This document shows positions 18,401 through 26,061 of a DNA stretch of 64,000 nt, piece after piece. The position numbers and the translations under genes are program-made. Origin of the DNA: Dyella sedimenti (lineage in GTDB: Bacteria; Pseudomonadota; Gammaproteobacteria; Xanthomonadales; Rhodanobacteraceae); assembly GCF_022760995.1 (NCBI RefSeq), contig NZ_JAKWJO010000001.1, forward strand, positions 62,001 through 126,000. Direction: 5' to 3'. Under the pieces are notes generated by a model. It made no database searches. It saw nothing but the letters and a program-made list of their open reading frames with translations, and was not told where the DNA came from. The stretch's first letter is position 1. Each line of letters starts with the position of its first letter.

Positions 18401-19076
18401 GCGTATCTTCGGCGACGTGGCCAACTACAGCGGCGAGACCGCCGGTTCCGACAGCATCACCAGTACGTCCCTGGGCCTCTACTGGACGCATTTCTGGCCG
18501 CAGGATGCGTACGTGGACCTGGTCTGGCAGGGCACCTGGAACAAGTACAAGGCGCAGTCGGTCGATGCGCTGGCCCTGCAGAAGCATGGATTCGGCTGGG
18601 CGGCATCGGCGGAGGGCGGCTATCCCTTCCACTATGGCAACCAGGCCATCGAGCCGCAGGCCCAGGTGCTGTACCAGAAGTTCGACAGCATCGATACCGC
18701 CGACCCGGCATCGCAGGTGACCCTGCGCAACATCAGCTCATTGGCCGCGCGCGTCGGCGTCCGCTGGGCCGATACCCTTGCGCTGGAGCAGGCGAAGAAC
18801 CGCGACGAGCAGCGGCAGCTGACCAGCTGGCTGCGATTCAACGTGTGGCGGGAATTTCGCGGGCAACCGGTCGCAGCATTCTCGTCGGAGGACGGCGATG
18901 TGCCGTTCCACTCCGACATGAAAGGCAACTGGTGGCAGTTCAACGGCGGCGTCACCCTGCAACTCGACCGCATGCTGTCGTTCTACACCAGCGCCGGCTA
19001 CGAGCATGGCTTCGGGCCGAAGGCGACCGGCTTCAACGGCTGGGACGGCCAACTGGGACTGCGCTGGAACTGGTAG
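12435..19076 (+). CDS. Giant autotransporter (type Va secretion) with PATR repeats
   Basis: This is a 2213-residue surface protein. An extended signal region (residues 1-75; hydrophobic SLAIGFAMAGAWYAPAALA) precedes a long passenger of Gly/Thr/Asn-rich beta-helix, with many passenger-associated transport repeats of the type SGTNSYQGGTTLTGGTVAVA. A ~531-residue block is duplicated, with a third partial copy. After a Pro/Glu-rich hinge (about 1850-1880) comes a C-terminal 12-strand autotransporter barrel (about 1930-2213) ending in LRWNW, the expected terminal aromatic. The barrel inserts in the outer membrane and exports the passenger. No protease motif or RGD was found, so an adhesin or biofilm role is likely but unproven. 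GGAGACAAG precedes the start. Confidence 0.9.
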   Translation: MSPVSRVGSCGGGSRSYGTLARHALWRGLFARDPVAGASVVACMARHGSGKRVASLAIGFAMAGAWYAPAALATCTALPTVVCTGTTNLGTTAIGTGPGTASGASVTVNSGATVTAGNASAISLGDSAVIVIGGTVQNSATDGDSYWGGRKNTIEFGSNGKLTVQAGGVVSSNGSQNSAEAVNVFGEGNTITNYGTLSGGNSAAIWFQDTQVGAPNIIDNYGTVSGTNSGSVLGNQGAGADVVFYDRSSGQVYGNIAFAGGNDSLVLEAGSLLTGNFTGGTGTNTLTLQGANGTSDSLTGDITNFQSLIKQGGGTWSLTGTVGNNGGNEPLDVQVQDGTLELLGNNSAFNGSVLVFAQGTLLGRAQSLPPTITDNGRVVFQQPDDGTYGGTISGMGSVAKTGMGVLTLSGTNSYQGGTTLTGGTVAVAADGALGAATGGIVLDGGALELTSSFDLGAARAISITANNGSIVTDAGVSSTLGQGITGAGAFTKGGAGTLVLTDGNSYTGGTTIAAGTLQLGNGGASGSLPSGNVVDNGTLAFDRSDTVSFANLVSGSGGVAQNGSGTTILTADNSYAGPTNVNAGALFVNGVQSGGGTTTVAGGAALGGSGTLGGDVVVNDGGTFTPGGTGTTPGTLTILGNLTLGNSSTSEYRFGEANVEGGTLNDLAQVQGNLTLGGTLNVTTSPGGSFDPGVYRVFNYGGALADNGMVLGTVPAAGFFLQTSVPNQVNLVNTEGLTFEFWDGANGPKNNGVIDGGNGTWQNHTGNDNWTQVAGHPNAPFTDRGFAVFMATPGTVSVDDSLGNVNVSGMQFASDGYLVQGDPITLAGSPAEPNATIVRVGDDAPDGANYTATIHAVLAGDSSLVKTDLGTLVLGGTNTYTGGTSIENGVLQIGADANLGAVGTPLGMDGGTLRTTATFASARGTTLNAAGGTFETAAGTQFTLSSPIGGSGALTKSGDGTLILTGAGSYTGGTTIGAGTLQLGDGGASGSVSGNITDNAALVFNRSDSSTMAGVISGSGTVEQAGSGTTILAGANTYAGGTLISAGTLQLGDGGASGSIVGDVVDNGTLAFNRADAVTFAGLVSGGGGIAQNGGGTTILTAGNSYAGSTSVNAGALYINGVQTGAGATTVASGATLGGRGTLGGDVTVNDGGTLSPGDVGAAPGTLAIQGSLSLGGGASLQYSFGQANVEGGAFNDLTRVQGDLTLGGTLNVVTSPGGSFDPGVYRIFAYGGSLVDNGLAIGSIPSSGFYVQTSVANQVNLVNTEGLTFNFWDGDNGPKNNGAVNGGNGIWQNTAGNDNWTQVAGHPNAPFADKSFAVFMATPGTVNVDDSLGSVNVSGMQFASDGYLVQGDPITLADPPPAPGTTIVRVGDGTIDGAGYTATIDAVLTGNSSLVKTDLGTLVLNAANSYAGGTQVQGGVLQISADDNLGAAGAPLGLDGGTLRTTATFASARDTTLGAAGGTFETAAGTQFTLSSPIGGSGALTKTGDGTLILTGDGSYGGGTTIAAGILQLGDGGASGSIAGDIVDNAALVFNRSDTSTLPGSIIGGGTVTQAGSGTTILTGDSTYTGGTAISAGTLQLGNGGVSGSIVGDVADNGTLAFDRSDVVTFDGLISGSGNVVQAGSGATILTIDDPYTGTTYVNAGTLAIGDASHRGATLSGGGAVQIAPGGTFGGYGSVAGSVYDSGTLAVADAVPAFAGSGGGIFTVNGTLYNAGLARVAGATVGNQLAAASYVGQGGNVALNAVLNGDGSPSDWLVIDGGTASGHSTLQVLNASGRGALTPGNGIMVVNAINGATTARGAFSLAGPVFAGPYEYVLYHGAFDGSDLDSWYLRSEEPSNGGLGGGKGDPDEPFEPIQPGEPEGPNEYIPGGREPEVPVYRPETSLYAALPAMALRYNQSLLDSLHERVGEENQLAGQPGMQQGGFLRGAWFRAIGGSGNVNGDANGIYGDGPKYDYDFYALQVGTDVYAKEHDDAQRDHAGVYLAQGRIFGDVANYSGETAGSDSITSTSLGLYWTHFWPQDAYVDLVWQGTWNKYKAQSVDALALQKHGFGWAASAEGGYPFHYGNQAIEPQAQVLYQKFDSIDTADPASQVTLRNISSLAARVGVRWADTLALEQAKNRDEQRQLTSWLRFNVWREFRGQPVAAFSSEDGDVPFHSDMKGNWWQFNGGVTLQLDRMLSFYTSAGYEHGFGPKATGFNGWDGQLGLRWNW
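13940..17340 (+). repeat. Internal duplication inside the autotransporter gene (period ~1593 bp)
   Basis: A block of about 1.59 kb (531 codons) occurs twice in tandem, about 13940-15532 and 15533-17125, with a partial third copy to about 17340. For example, VNLVNTEGLTFEFWDGANGP at about 14619 recurs as VNLVNTEGLTFNFWDGDNGP exactly 1593 bases later. The copies have diverged at many silent and some coding positions, so the duplication is not recent. Confidence 0.85.
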
Positions 19077-19096
19077 GCGCCGGTCGAGGGGCCGCC

Positions 19097-20191
19097 CTAC
19101 TGGTAGGAGAAGGTGATGGATGCGGCGGCTTCGAAATAGCCGCCCTTGATGTTGTTCAAGCCATAGCCGGGCAGGATCGCGTACTTGGCGACGAACGGAA
19201 TGCCGTAGGACGTGCCGGGCGCGCTGGCGCTGCCGGCAACGAACCACTGGTTGGTATTGCCGGGCGCGGAGGAATCCGGCCCATAGGCGGTGGGCACGCT
19301 TTCGCCCTTCTTGTACAACTGGATGCCCAGGCCCTGGGCCGTGGCATTGGCGTTGGGGTGAAGAATGGTGCTGGTATTGCCGGGGTTGCTCATGTCGGTC
19401 AGCGTGGCATACACGGTCACGCCCGCATCGCACATCAGATAGACGACGAAAGTACCGCTGGAGACCTGGGCCAGGTCCGTGGTGCCGATGGCCACGTCCG
19501 GCATGTCGATCACCAGGTCCTGGGGAGCGTTGACGGTGCAGCCGGAGGCGTTGGCGCTGAGGGTGATCTGGTTCAGGACGAGATAGTTCGCCGACGGCAC
19601 GGTATTGCCGGCGCTGTTCTTGACCCAGAGCTTGGCTATTTGCATGGGGGAGATGGTGTGGGAGCCGTTCCTCAGCCGCTTGGTGACGATCAGCAGCACG
19701 CGGGCCTGGTAGCCGATGGTGGACTGGGCGCCGGTCGAACTGCCCGAATACGGGTAGGTCTGGGTTCCCGCGGCATTGAGGGGCATCTCGGCCGAGGCCG
19801 GCGCTTTGTAATCCCGAATACCGACGATATAGCCGATGTCGTCCTCGTTGGTCCGGTAGACGGTGTAGCTCTTGCCGGTCGACGGGTCCGTATAAGTCAT
19901 GCCTGTGGGTACGCCCAGGGGATCGGCGTAGGCGAGGTCGGCGCCCGGGCTTCCGCTGCAGCCGGAACCCACGCCAAGGGCCACATCCATCTGGAACACG
20001 TTCTGGTTGGTCACGCTGCCGGTCCAGTTGGGTATCTGCTGGCCGATCTGCCGGTCGGCCGGACTCGTCAGCGTCGTGCTGCCCGAGCCGATGTTGAGCT
20101 GGTTGGATTGACAGAAGGCCCGTGCCATCGCGGGGAGCAGCAGGCTGGCCAGCAGGCCGAGTAACCAGAGCATGGCTGAATGATGTTTCAT
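19097..20191 (-). CDS. Fimbrial tip/adhesin subunit
   Basis: This 364-residue protein has a Sec signal (LWLLGLLASLLLPAMARA) and two-domain tip-adhesin architecture: an N-terminal ligand-binding-type domain with paired cysteines, then a pilin domain (from about residue 205) beginning with SANASGCTVNAPQDLVIDMP and ending in FEAAASITFSYQ, the donor strand-accepting C-terminal strand. As the last gene of a chaperone-usher operon it is the probable FimH-like tip. The ATG at 20191 overlaps the usher stop (ATGA). A longer frame running through the usher gene is only a shadow. Receptor specificity cannot be read. Confidence 0.85.
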   Translation of the reverse strand: MKHHSAMLWLLGLLASLLLPAMARAFCQSNQLNIGSGSTTLTSPADRQIGQQIPNWTGSVTNQNVFQMDVALGVGSGCSGSPGADLAYADPLGVPTGMTYTDPSTGKSYTVYRTNEDDIGYIVGIRDYKAPASAEMPLNAAGTQTYPYSGSSTGAQSTIGYQARVLLIVTKRLRNGSHTISPMQIAKLWVKNSAGNTVPSANYLVLNQITLSANASGCTVNAPQDLVIDMPDVAIGTTDLAQVSSGTFVVYLMCDAGVTVYATLTDMSNPGNTSTILHPNANATAQGLGIQLYKKGESVPTAYGPDSSAPGNTNQWFVAGSASAPGTSYGIPFVAKYAILPGYGLNNIKGGYFEAAASITFSYQ

Positions 20192-22770
20192 CGGCACTCC
20201 GCCTCCATCGCGGTGAAGCTGTTGGTGGAAGCGTGGGCATCGCGTGGCGGCAGGCGATAGTCGAGCCGGCATTGCTGGCCGGCGTCCTCGCCCCAGCGCA
20301 CGGTGAGCGCGCCGCCTTCGTCGCTGCCGCGCACGAACACCTGGCCGCCCTGGCCGACGGCGCCCATGTCCAGGCCCTGCGCATCGAGCACCTGCGCGCC
20401 GAAGGGCAGCGGCTCGCCGTTGGAGCGGCGGCCCCGGATCAGCACGGGGCGGCCCGTGCGGGTGTCGAACTTCAGCGGCACCACCGCGCCGGCGCGCGGC
20501 GCCACCTGCACGCGCGAGGATTGCAGCTCCACGTCCATCGAACTGCCCTTGGCGTCGAGCATCACATCGTTCAGGCGATAGGGCATCAGGTCGGACACCA
20601 CGGCGTAGCCGCGATAGTCCACCTTGCCCTGCAGGCCGTTGGCCAGCCGCGCGCCGCTGGCGTCCCTGGCCTCCACCACGCCCAGCGTGTCGCTCATGCG
20701 CTGCGCCAGGGTGAGTCCGCCCGCATGCGCCACGATGCCGCCGGAGGCATTCAGCGAAACCTGCCGCGTCTGGCTCGAATAGCTGTACGCGCCGCCCAGG
20801 ATGGCGTAGGGCGTCAGCCAGTTGAGGCTGGCGTCGACGCTGTCGGCATTGTGCCGGCTTTCGGTGGCGTTGACGTTGTAGTTGAACTGGTTGAGCCCGC
20901 CTGCCGTGCCGCTCACACCCGCGCGCAGCGAACCGCCCTGCTGCCCTCCGCCCACCGCGCTGGCGTTGAGCATGGGTGGGTGGGCGCTGCCGACGAAGCC
21001 CAGCGGCATGCTGAGGCTGAGGAAATACTGCGTGTCCCTGCGACCGTAGCCGTCGAGCGTGCGGCTGGCGGTGAGGCTGTAGTTGAGGCTGCGGAAGCGG
21101 TTGTTGTAGCCGAGCTGGTAGGTGCTTATGTTGGGCTGGCCGTTCCAGTAGCTGTAGTACGAGCCGCTGGCATAGAGCGCACCGGCGCGCTGGCCCAGGC
21201 GCTGGTTGAGGGTGAGCTGGAAGCGGTTGCGCGCGCGGAAGCTGGCCGGGACCATGCCGTAGGACGGGGTGGTGTAACGCCTGCCGCGCAACGACACGGC
21301 GTCGGTGAGATCCAGGTAGTCGCGGCTGGAATAGCGGTAGGCGGCCAGCGCGAAATCGGTGTTGAGCGAGGGGATGCTCTTGCTGTAGGTGGTGCGCACG
21401 CTGTAGCCGCTCCAGGTACCGCTGCCTCGCAACGGGTTGGCCCACGAGCCGGTGACGTCCAGCGAAACCGCGCCGGCCTTGGTGTTGACCGCGGCGCCCA
21501 GCAAGGCGCTGCGATAGAGATGCTGGTTGGTGGCCTGCGCGCCCGCGTAGCCGGTGAGCCAGTTGTTGAGGCCACGCTGATAGGTGGCCTCGGCGAAGTT
21601 GGGAAGGCTGCCGGCCACGACTACGTTGCGCACCCGGCCAAGGGTGGCCGAGTAGCGCGACAGGCCGGGCCGCAGCAGGCGCGGCACGGCGGCATAAGGC
21701 ACGTTGAAGCTGCGCACGCGGCCATCGGCCTCGATCACGTTGACCTGCAGGTCGCCGCCGTAGCCGGTGGCGTAGAGGTCGTTGATCTCGAACGCGCCCG
21801 GCGCCACCGTGGTTTCGTAGATCAGGTAGTCGTTCTGGCGGATCTCGACGCGGGCGCGGGTCTCGGCCATGCCGCGCACGGTGGGCGCGTAGCCGTTCAT
21901 GGAATCGGGCAGCATGCGGTCGTCGCTGGCCAGGCTCACGCCGCGAAAGCCGGTGGACTGGAACAGCTCGCCGGTGGTGAAGCTGTCGCCGACGGTCAGC
22001 TGCGAGCGCAGCCGCGTGAGGTCGTGCTGCGCATAGGCGCCGATGCTTTGCCAGTGGCGGCCGGCGTGGCTGGCCCAGGTGACCGTGGCCTGGTTGCGCA
22101 GGCGCCAGCCACCGAGGTTCAAGCCGGCGTTGAGGCTGAGGAAGGCGCCGCGCTGGCTGCCGCCGTGGTCGTAGTCCGTCTGGTAGGTGCTGAGGTTGTA
22201 GCCCAGCGTCGCGGCGGTGATGCCGCGGTCCCACAGCTCGGGGCCGACGTAACCGCGCGGCCGGCGGTTCAGGCTGGCCTGCGGCATGGAGACGTCGAGC
22301 CGCTGCGTGGCGGGATCGAAGCCGACCTGCGCGCCCGGCACGGCCTCGGCGAGATCGATGCAGTCGCCGCCGGCTTCCGGTGCCGGCATGGCCAGCCGTT
22401 CCATGTCCACGCCCATCTTCTCGACCAGCGCGCGCGGAAAGCAGGGCGTGGCGCTTTCGTGCGAGGGGCGGTCGCGGAACGCCACGTCCTCGCGCGTCAG
22501 GCGAACGTCGTTGACGAACAGGTCCACGCGGTAGGTGCCCGGCAGCACCGAGCCGGCACGTTCGAAGCGCGAGATGTCCACCTTGCCGTTCTGCAGGTTG
22601 CCGAAGCTGGTGTTGAAATCGACGTGGTCGGGATCGAGCGTGGCCCCCGGTGACGTCGCGGCGAACGCGCAGGCCGGCCACGGGCCTAGCATCGCCCATA
22701 CCAGCACGGCGATCCGCCTGCGGGGCAGGCGGTCGAGGCGGGGATGGCATGGGCGAAGGGAGCCGGGCAT
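20188..22770 (-). CDS. Fimbrial outer-membrane usher (PapC/FimD family)
   Basis: This 860-residue usher has a signal peptide (about 20-38), the N-terminal chaperone-binding domain (DFNTSFGNLQNGKVDISRFE, then the conserved Cys pair further on), a 24-strand barrel with plug domain, and C-terminal domains ending in LDYRLPP. The signature RNQATVTW and GAFEINDLYATGYGGDLQVN are typical of FimD/PapC ushers. It threads and assembles pilus subunits at the outer membrane. It lies between chaperone and tip genes of a pilin-chaperone-usher-adhesin operon and shares an ATGA overlap with the tip gene. Confidence 0.95.
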   Translation of the reverse strand: MPGSLRPCHPRLDRLPRRRIAVLVWAMLGPWPACAFAATSPGATLDPDHVDFNTSFGNLQNGKVDISRFERAGSVLPGTYRVDLFVNDVRLTREDVAFRDRPSHESATPCFPRALVEKMGVDMERLAMPAPEAGGDCIDLAEAVPGAQVGFDPATQRLDVSMPQASLNRRPRGYVGPELWDRGITAATLGYNLSTYQTDYDHGGSQRGAFLSLNAGLNLGGWRLRNQATVTWASHAGRHWQSIGAYAQHDLTRLRSQLTVGDSFTTGELFQSTGFRGVSLASDDRMLPDSMNGYAPTVRGMAETRARVEIRQNDYLIYETTVAPGAFEINDLYATGYGGDLQVNVIEADGRVRSFNVPYAAVPRLLRPGLSRYSATLGRVRNVVVAGSLPNFAEATYQRGLNNWLTGYAGAQATNQHLYRSALLGAAVNTKAGAVSLDVTGSWANPLRGSGTWSGYSVRTTYSKSIPSLNTDFALAAYRYSSRDYLDLTDAVSLRGRRYTTPSYGMVPASFRARNRFQLTLNQRLGQRAGALYASGSYYSYWNGQPNISTYQLGYNNRFRSLNYSLTASRTLDGYGRRDTQYFLSLSMPLGFVGSAHPPMLNASAVGGGQQGGSLRAGVSGTAGGLNQFNYNVNATESRHNADSVDASLNWLTPYAILGGAYSYSSQTRQVSLNASGGIVAHAGGLTLAQRMSDTLGVVEARDASGARLANGLQGKVDYRGYAVVSDLMPYRLNDVMLDAKGSSMDVELQSSRVQVAPRAGAVVPLKFDTRTGRPVLIRGRRSNGEPLPFGAQVLDAQGLDMGAVGQGGQVFVRGSDEGGALTVRWGEDAGQQCRLDYRLPPRDAHASTNSFTAMEAECR

Positions 22771-22933
22771 GGGAGTAGGAACTGTTCGGGCGAATGGCTT
22801 TCGGTGGGGACGTAGTCGGTTGGGTAGGGGTGTGCGTTGCCCTGGCCGGTGGCCATGGCGAGTGATGTGCGGGGTGGGATCGCTGGTGGCGCTCTAGCCC
22901 GAGCGCGTCGGCCGCGCCCGCGTGGGCGTGGCG

Positions 22934-23671
22934 TCAGCGTGTGTACATCGCTTCCTGTTCATCGATGCCGCCGTAGTCGTTGATGACGCTGAGCACCACC
23001 CGGTCGCCGGACACCTGTCCCTCCACGGGAAAACGCTGCGATCCCTTGGCCGGACACATGCCGCCGCCGGTGATGGATTGGCGGACCTGGGCCGCCTCCT
23101 TGAGTCGCACCGCGCCGAGGGACACATTGAAGGCGGACGGATTGGTGCATTCGAGCGCGTAGCCGTTGCCTTGCGCCACCAGCCGCCAGTGCAGCGTTTC
23201 ATAGGCCTTGGCCGCGCTGCCGGGCAGCCCCTTCGGGCGGTAGAACACCTTGATGCGCGTGCGGATGGCGAACTGCATGAAGTTCCGGCTTTCGCCCTCC
23301 TGCGCCTTGGGACGCGGGGGAATTTCCAGCACGTTGAGCCAGAACACCGATTCGCGGTCCTGCGGCAGGTTGGCGCCGGTATGGATCACCCGCAGCGACT
23401 GCCCCTTGCCGGGATCGATGCGCGCCATCGGCGGCGTGACCAGGAAGGGCGCCTTGGTGGTGTCGGCGGTCTCGGTGCTGTCGCCGCTGTCCACCCAGGC
23501 CTGCAGCAGGCGCGGCGATGTGTTGTTGTTGAGCAGGCTGACCGTCACCTCGCGCTGGTCCGCCGGATAGATCACGCGGGTGCCGACGACCTGGATGGCC
23601 GCCTGCGCCGCGCCCGTCCATCCGAGGCAGGCCAGGGCGAGGGCGCACGCCGTTCGAGCAAGGGTAGTCAA
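22934..23671 (-). CDS. Periplasmic pilus chaperone (PapD family)
   Basis: The product is about 245 residues with a short signal peptide (LARTACALALACLGWTGAAQA). Domain 1 has GTRVIYPADQREVTVSLLNN and the conserved FWLNVLEIPP; the R and K that anchor the subunit carboxylate are in RVIYP and RIKVFYRP. It shields pilin subunits and donates its G1 strand. The open frame begins with a TTG at 23701, but a TTG at 23671 gives a signal peptide of normal length, so I use that. A purine-poor leader makes the start uncertain. It lies between the pilin and usher genes. Confidence 0.88.
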   Translation of the reverse strand: MTTLARTACALALACLGWTGAAQAAIQVVGTRVIYPADQREVTVSLLNNNTSPRLLQAWVDSGDSTETADTTKAPFLVTPPMARIDPGKGQSLRVIHTGANLPQDRESVFWLNVLEIPPRPKAQEGESRNFMQFAIRTRIKVFYRPKGLPGSAAKAYETLHWRLVAQGNGYALECTNPSAFNVSLGAVRLKEAAQVRQSITGGGMCPAKGSQRFPVEGQVSGDRVVLSVINDYGGIDEQEAMYTR

Positions 23672-23747
23672 GGTTCGTTCCGCAGCGACATCGGGGAGCA
23701 AAGGCCGGCGAGGCTGGGGCCCCGCCGGGTCCAGGCGCGACCGTGGG

Positions 23748-24320
23748 TCAGTTGTAGGTCACCGAGTACTCCACGTTGGTGTCCACCGTGCCTTCCGTCG
23801 CGGCACCGCCTGTCGCCACGTACTGCGCGATGAAGTCGAGGGTGGCCGTGTTGCCGGTGATGGTGGCCGTCGGCGCATTGGCGCTGGTGTACAGGTTGAT
23901 CGGCTGGTTGCCGCCGTTGAGCAGCCCGACTTCCACGTTGGTGGCATAGCTGGCGCCGGTGGTGTTCTTCAGGTTGCCGGTGGAGGCGTCGATCAGCGCG
24001 CTGCTGGAGGTGAAGGCCAGCGAGGCGACCTTGCCGTTGGTGCAGTTGGTGGCCCCCGTGCCGCCGATGGTCAGCGAGAACGGCGTGGCTCCCGCGGTCT
24101 GGCTGGGGGCGGCGAGGGCGTTGGTGCTCACCGTGGGCAGGGTGACGACGACGTCGCCGCTGCCGCCGTTGGTGCCGGTGCCGCCGGTGACGTCGCAGGT
24201 GGTGGCGCTGATGTTGCCCCTGAAGGTGAGGGTGCCATCCGCGGCAAGGGTCGCGCGGGGCGCCAGCGCAGCGAAGCCGCACACGGTCGCCAGCGCCGCG
24301 TATAGGAAGGTCTTGTTCAT
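23748..24320 (-). CDS. Major type 1 fimbrial pilin
   Basis: This 190-residue pilin has a signal peptide (residues 1-26, cleavage at LA-ADG), an N-terminal donor strand (DGTLTFRGNISATTCDV), the disulfide pair Cys in ATTCDV and GATNCTNG, and the C-terminal VEYSVTYN motif used for chaperone recognition. It is the first gene of the operon, so it is probably the most abundant subunit. The AGGACG ribosome site precedes ATG at 24320. Repeat-rich Asn/Thr/Gly codons are normal for the family. Confidence 0.92.
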   Translation of the reverse strand: MNKTFLYAALATVCGFAALAPRATLAADGTLTFRGNISATTCDVTGGTGTNGGSGDVVVTLPTVSTNALAAPSQTAGATPFSLTIGGTGATNCTNGKVASLAFTSSSALIDASTGNLKNTTGASYATNVEVGLLNGGNQPINLYTSANAPTATITGNTATLDFIAQYVATGGAATEGTVDTNVEYSVTYN

Positions 24321-24959
24321 GAGTTAAACGTCCTGGGTATGGAAGATCTGGTCTGCTTTGTGGAAGGCTTTCCGCGTTACGAAAGCCGGGCTCCCCGAGC
24401 ACCGATGGCCGGCACCTGCGAGAAGGGCGCCGTCATCACAAACGCACTGACGGCAACCATAGGAATTGTCAGGTCGCCCTGGTCTCCTCCCAAGTGGGCC
24501 AGCGCCTACAAACGAGCAAGCCGATATCGAAAAACAGGTCAGGCATGACTGATCTACCTTGTAGGTGTGCGCCGCATGCTTGGGTCGGCGCACATAGGGC
24601 AGGCGTGCTGGGCGCCGGCTTGCGACGTATCCGGCCATGCGGTTTTCGCGCAGCGACCGTCCACCCGGTGGGCGGCGCGGACCTTCCTGCGGGGTGATGG
24701 GAAGCGGCCGGACAAGGGGCTGTTCAAATCCCCGCGTGACGCCAGGCAGCCTCCCAGCCTCCACCACGGGGTTGGCAGAGGCTTTCCGTCTCGCCGTGGT
24801 GGCGACAACCGCCGGTTTCGTGGCCAATCCGTTTGAAAACATAACAATCGGCTGGCCACAAGCGAGTAAGGTGGATTGTCCCTGGTGCCAGGTCACGGCC
24901 GGGGCGGCATGGTGTACCCATGGCTGGAGATGCGTCCCTTGGCCGCAGGCAAGTGCAAC
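24321..24959. other. Upstream region of the pilus operon with a possible prophage ORF remnant
   Basis: The region holds no clear gene. It should contain the pilus promoter. A minus-strand frame from 24842 reads GLATKPAVVATTARRKASAN and then EAGRLPGVTRGFEQP, which recalls small prophage Ash/Icd-like ORFs, but this is from memory and weak. The remaining frames look random. Confidence 0.3.
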
Positions 24960-25163
24960 ATGAGCTGTTTATTGGATCTGACGTCCGAGCAATGGGCCTT
25001 GCTGAGGGAGGTGGCGCGCGATTGCCCGCTGTCGCTCGATGCCATCGGGCATTTCCAGGATCTTCGCCGCCTGATCAAAGAGAAGCTCGTGACGGTCAGC
25101 AGGGCGAAGGTATCGGCAACACCCTCGGGTATCGAGGCGCTTTGGTATCACTGCAAGCATTAG
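24960..25163 (+). CDS. Small winged-helix-like protein, function unknown
   Basis: The product is 67 residues starting at MSCLLDLTSEQWALLREV. The pattern (hydrophobic helix LTSEQWALLREVA, then helix LSLDAIGHFQDLRRLIKEKL, then a short VTVSR strand and SATPSGIEALWYH) resembles a compact winged-helix DNA-binding domain of the kind seen in small regulators. I do not recognise a named family. The ribosome site is weak. An in-frame ATG ten codons upstream is possible. It stands alone between the pilus operon and another small gene. Confidence 0.5.
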   Translation: MSCLLDLTSEQWALLREVARDCPLSLDAIGHFQDLRRLIKEKLVTVSRAKVSATPSGIEALWYHCKH

Positions 25164-25253
25164 AGTCCTGGCAGCCGCATGGACGTCCATGCAGTCCTTT
25201 CGGGAAGGGCGGGTCCCTTCCATGATTCCGTGCATCCCTTCGCGAGTACTTTC

Positions 25254-25448
25254 ATGAATCCACCATCCAAACCCCTTTCCCTGGCGCGTATCCATGACGT
25301 CTACAACGGAACGGGCGAAAAGCGCAGCCGCCCCGCCGATCCGCTGGTAAAGAGCTACAAGACGACGAACCGCTTCGCGAGGGATCCGGAACATACGGGC
25401 GTCGCGCCCCCGCGTCCGCCGGTGAATGGCGGTCGCTCCAGGAAGTAA
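25254..25448 (+). CDS. Small basic hypothetical protein
   Basis: The product is 64 residues and rich in Arg, Lys and Pro (SLARIHDVYNGTGEKRSRPA, then VKSYKTTNRFARDP). It has no membrane segment and no known motif. Codon usage suits a real gene, but the frame is short and the ribosome site is poor. It may be a small regulator-associated or orphan protein, or simply an open frame. Confidence 0.35.
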   Translation: MNPPSKPLSLARIHDVYNGTGEKRSRPADPLVKSYKTTNRFARDPEHTGVAPPRPPVNGGRSRK

Positions 25449-26061
25449 GGCCCGCCGTGGCGACAGGCTTCGCAGAGAGCCTGTCCAGGATTGCCATGTA
25501 GCCGATCATTCCCGCCCGCCCCTGCGGCTGCAGAGCGGGCCGTCATGGTCGATGACTCGCTCCGCCCGCTCCCCCGTTCGCCTACCGGCACCTCCTCCCG
25601 CAGGGAGGAGGGTTGGGCGAGGTTGCGGGCTTGCGCAGCGTTCGTTGCCCCTTTGCCGTGGCGAGTGTTGCCTGCCTATTCGGTTCCTCTCATTGGGGAC
25701 ACGTGAGGTCTGGCCTTTCCGGCATCGCCAGTGGCAGGCAGAAACTTTTTTCTCCCCTCGATGCGGCCTCGCTTTCCCGCGAGGCTCATGCCGCCCTGCA
25801 CAAACCGCCCGCCGGGGATGGTGCGCATGGCGCGCAAACAGGCGTGAAGCGCGTTTGCTGCACCCGCTCTTGCGTTGATTTCGCGAACCGTGCTTGGCGT
25901 GTCGCTCGATTAGCTTTGCTCATACTTCCATGCCAAATCGTCCGTGTGCAAGGCGTGATGCTTTGACTAAGGTCCAGCGCCACAACAGGAATAGATGACG
26001 ATTTGCCGCAGGCATCGGACGCTGTTCCCGCTTCAACACATAGAACGCCATAGGTCCGAAC
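25449..26061. other. Intergenic region before the catabolic cluster
   Basis: No gene is supported in these 613 bases. A hairpin-type repeat CTCCTCCCGCAGGGAGGAGGG (about 25589-25610) belongs to the same kind of C-rich palindrome seen at 38170-38260 and 58850-58900. The promoter of the catabolic operon should lie near 25900-26050, where the sequence becomes A/T-richer, but I cannot place its boxes. Confidence 0.4.

Noticed and set aside
19097..22750. A 1217-codon fusion of usher and tip adhesin
   Set aside because: The upstream part is an out-of-frame reading of the usher gene; the real tip gene begins at the ATG overlapping the usher stop.
25491..25966. Short open frames before the catabolic operon
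   Set aside because: Low-complexity products, no ribosome site, overlap of C-rich palindromes; no gene is supported.
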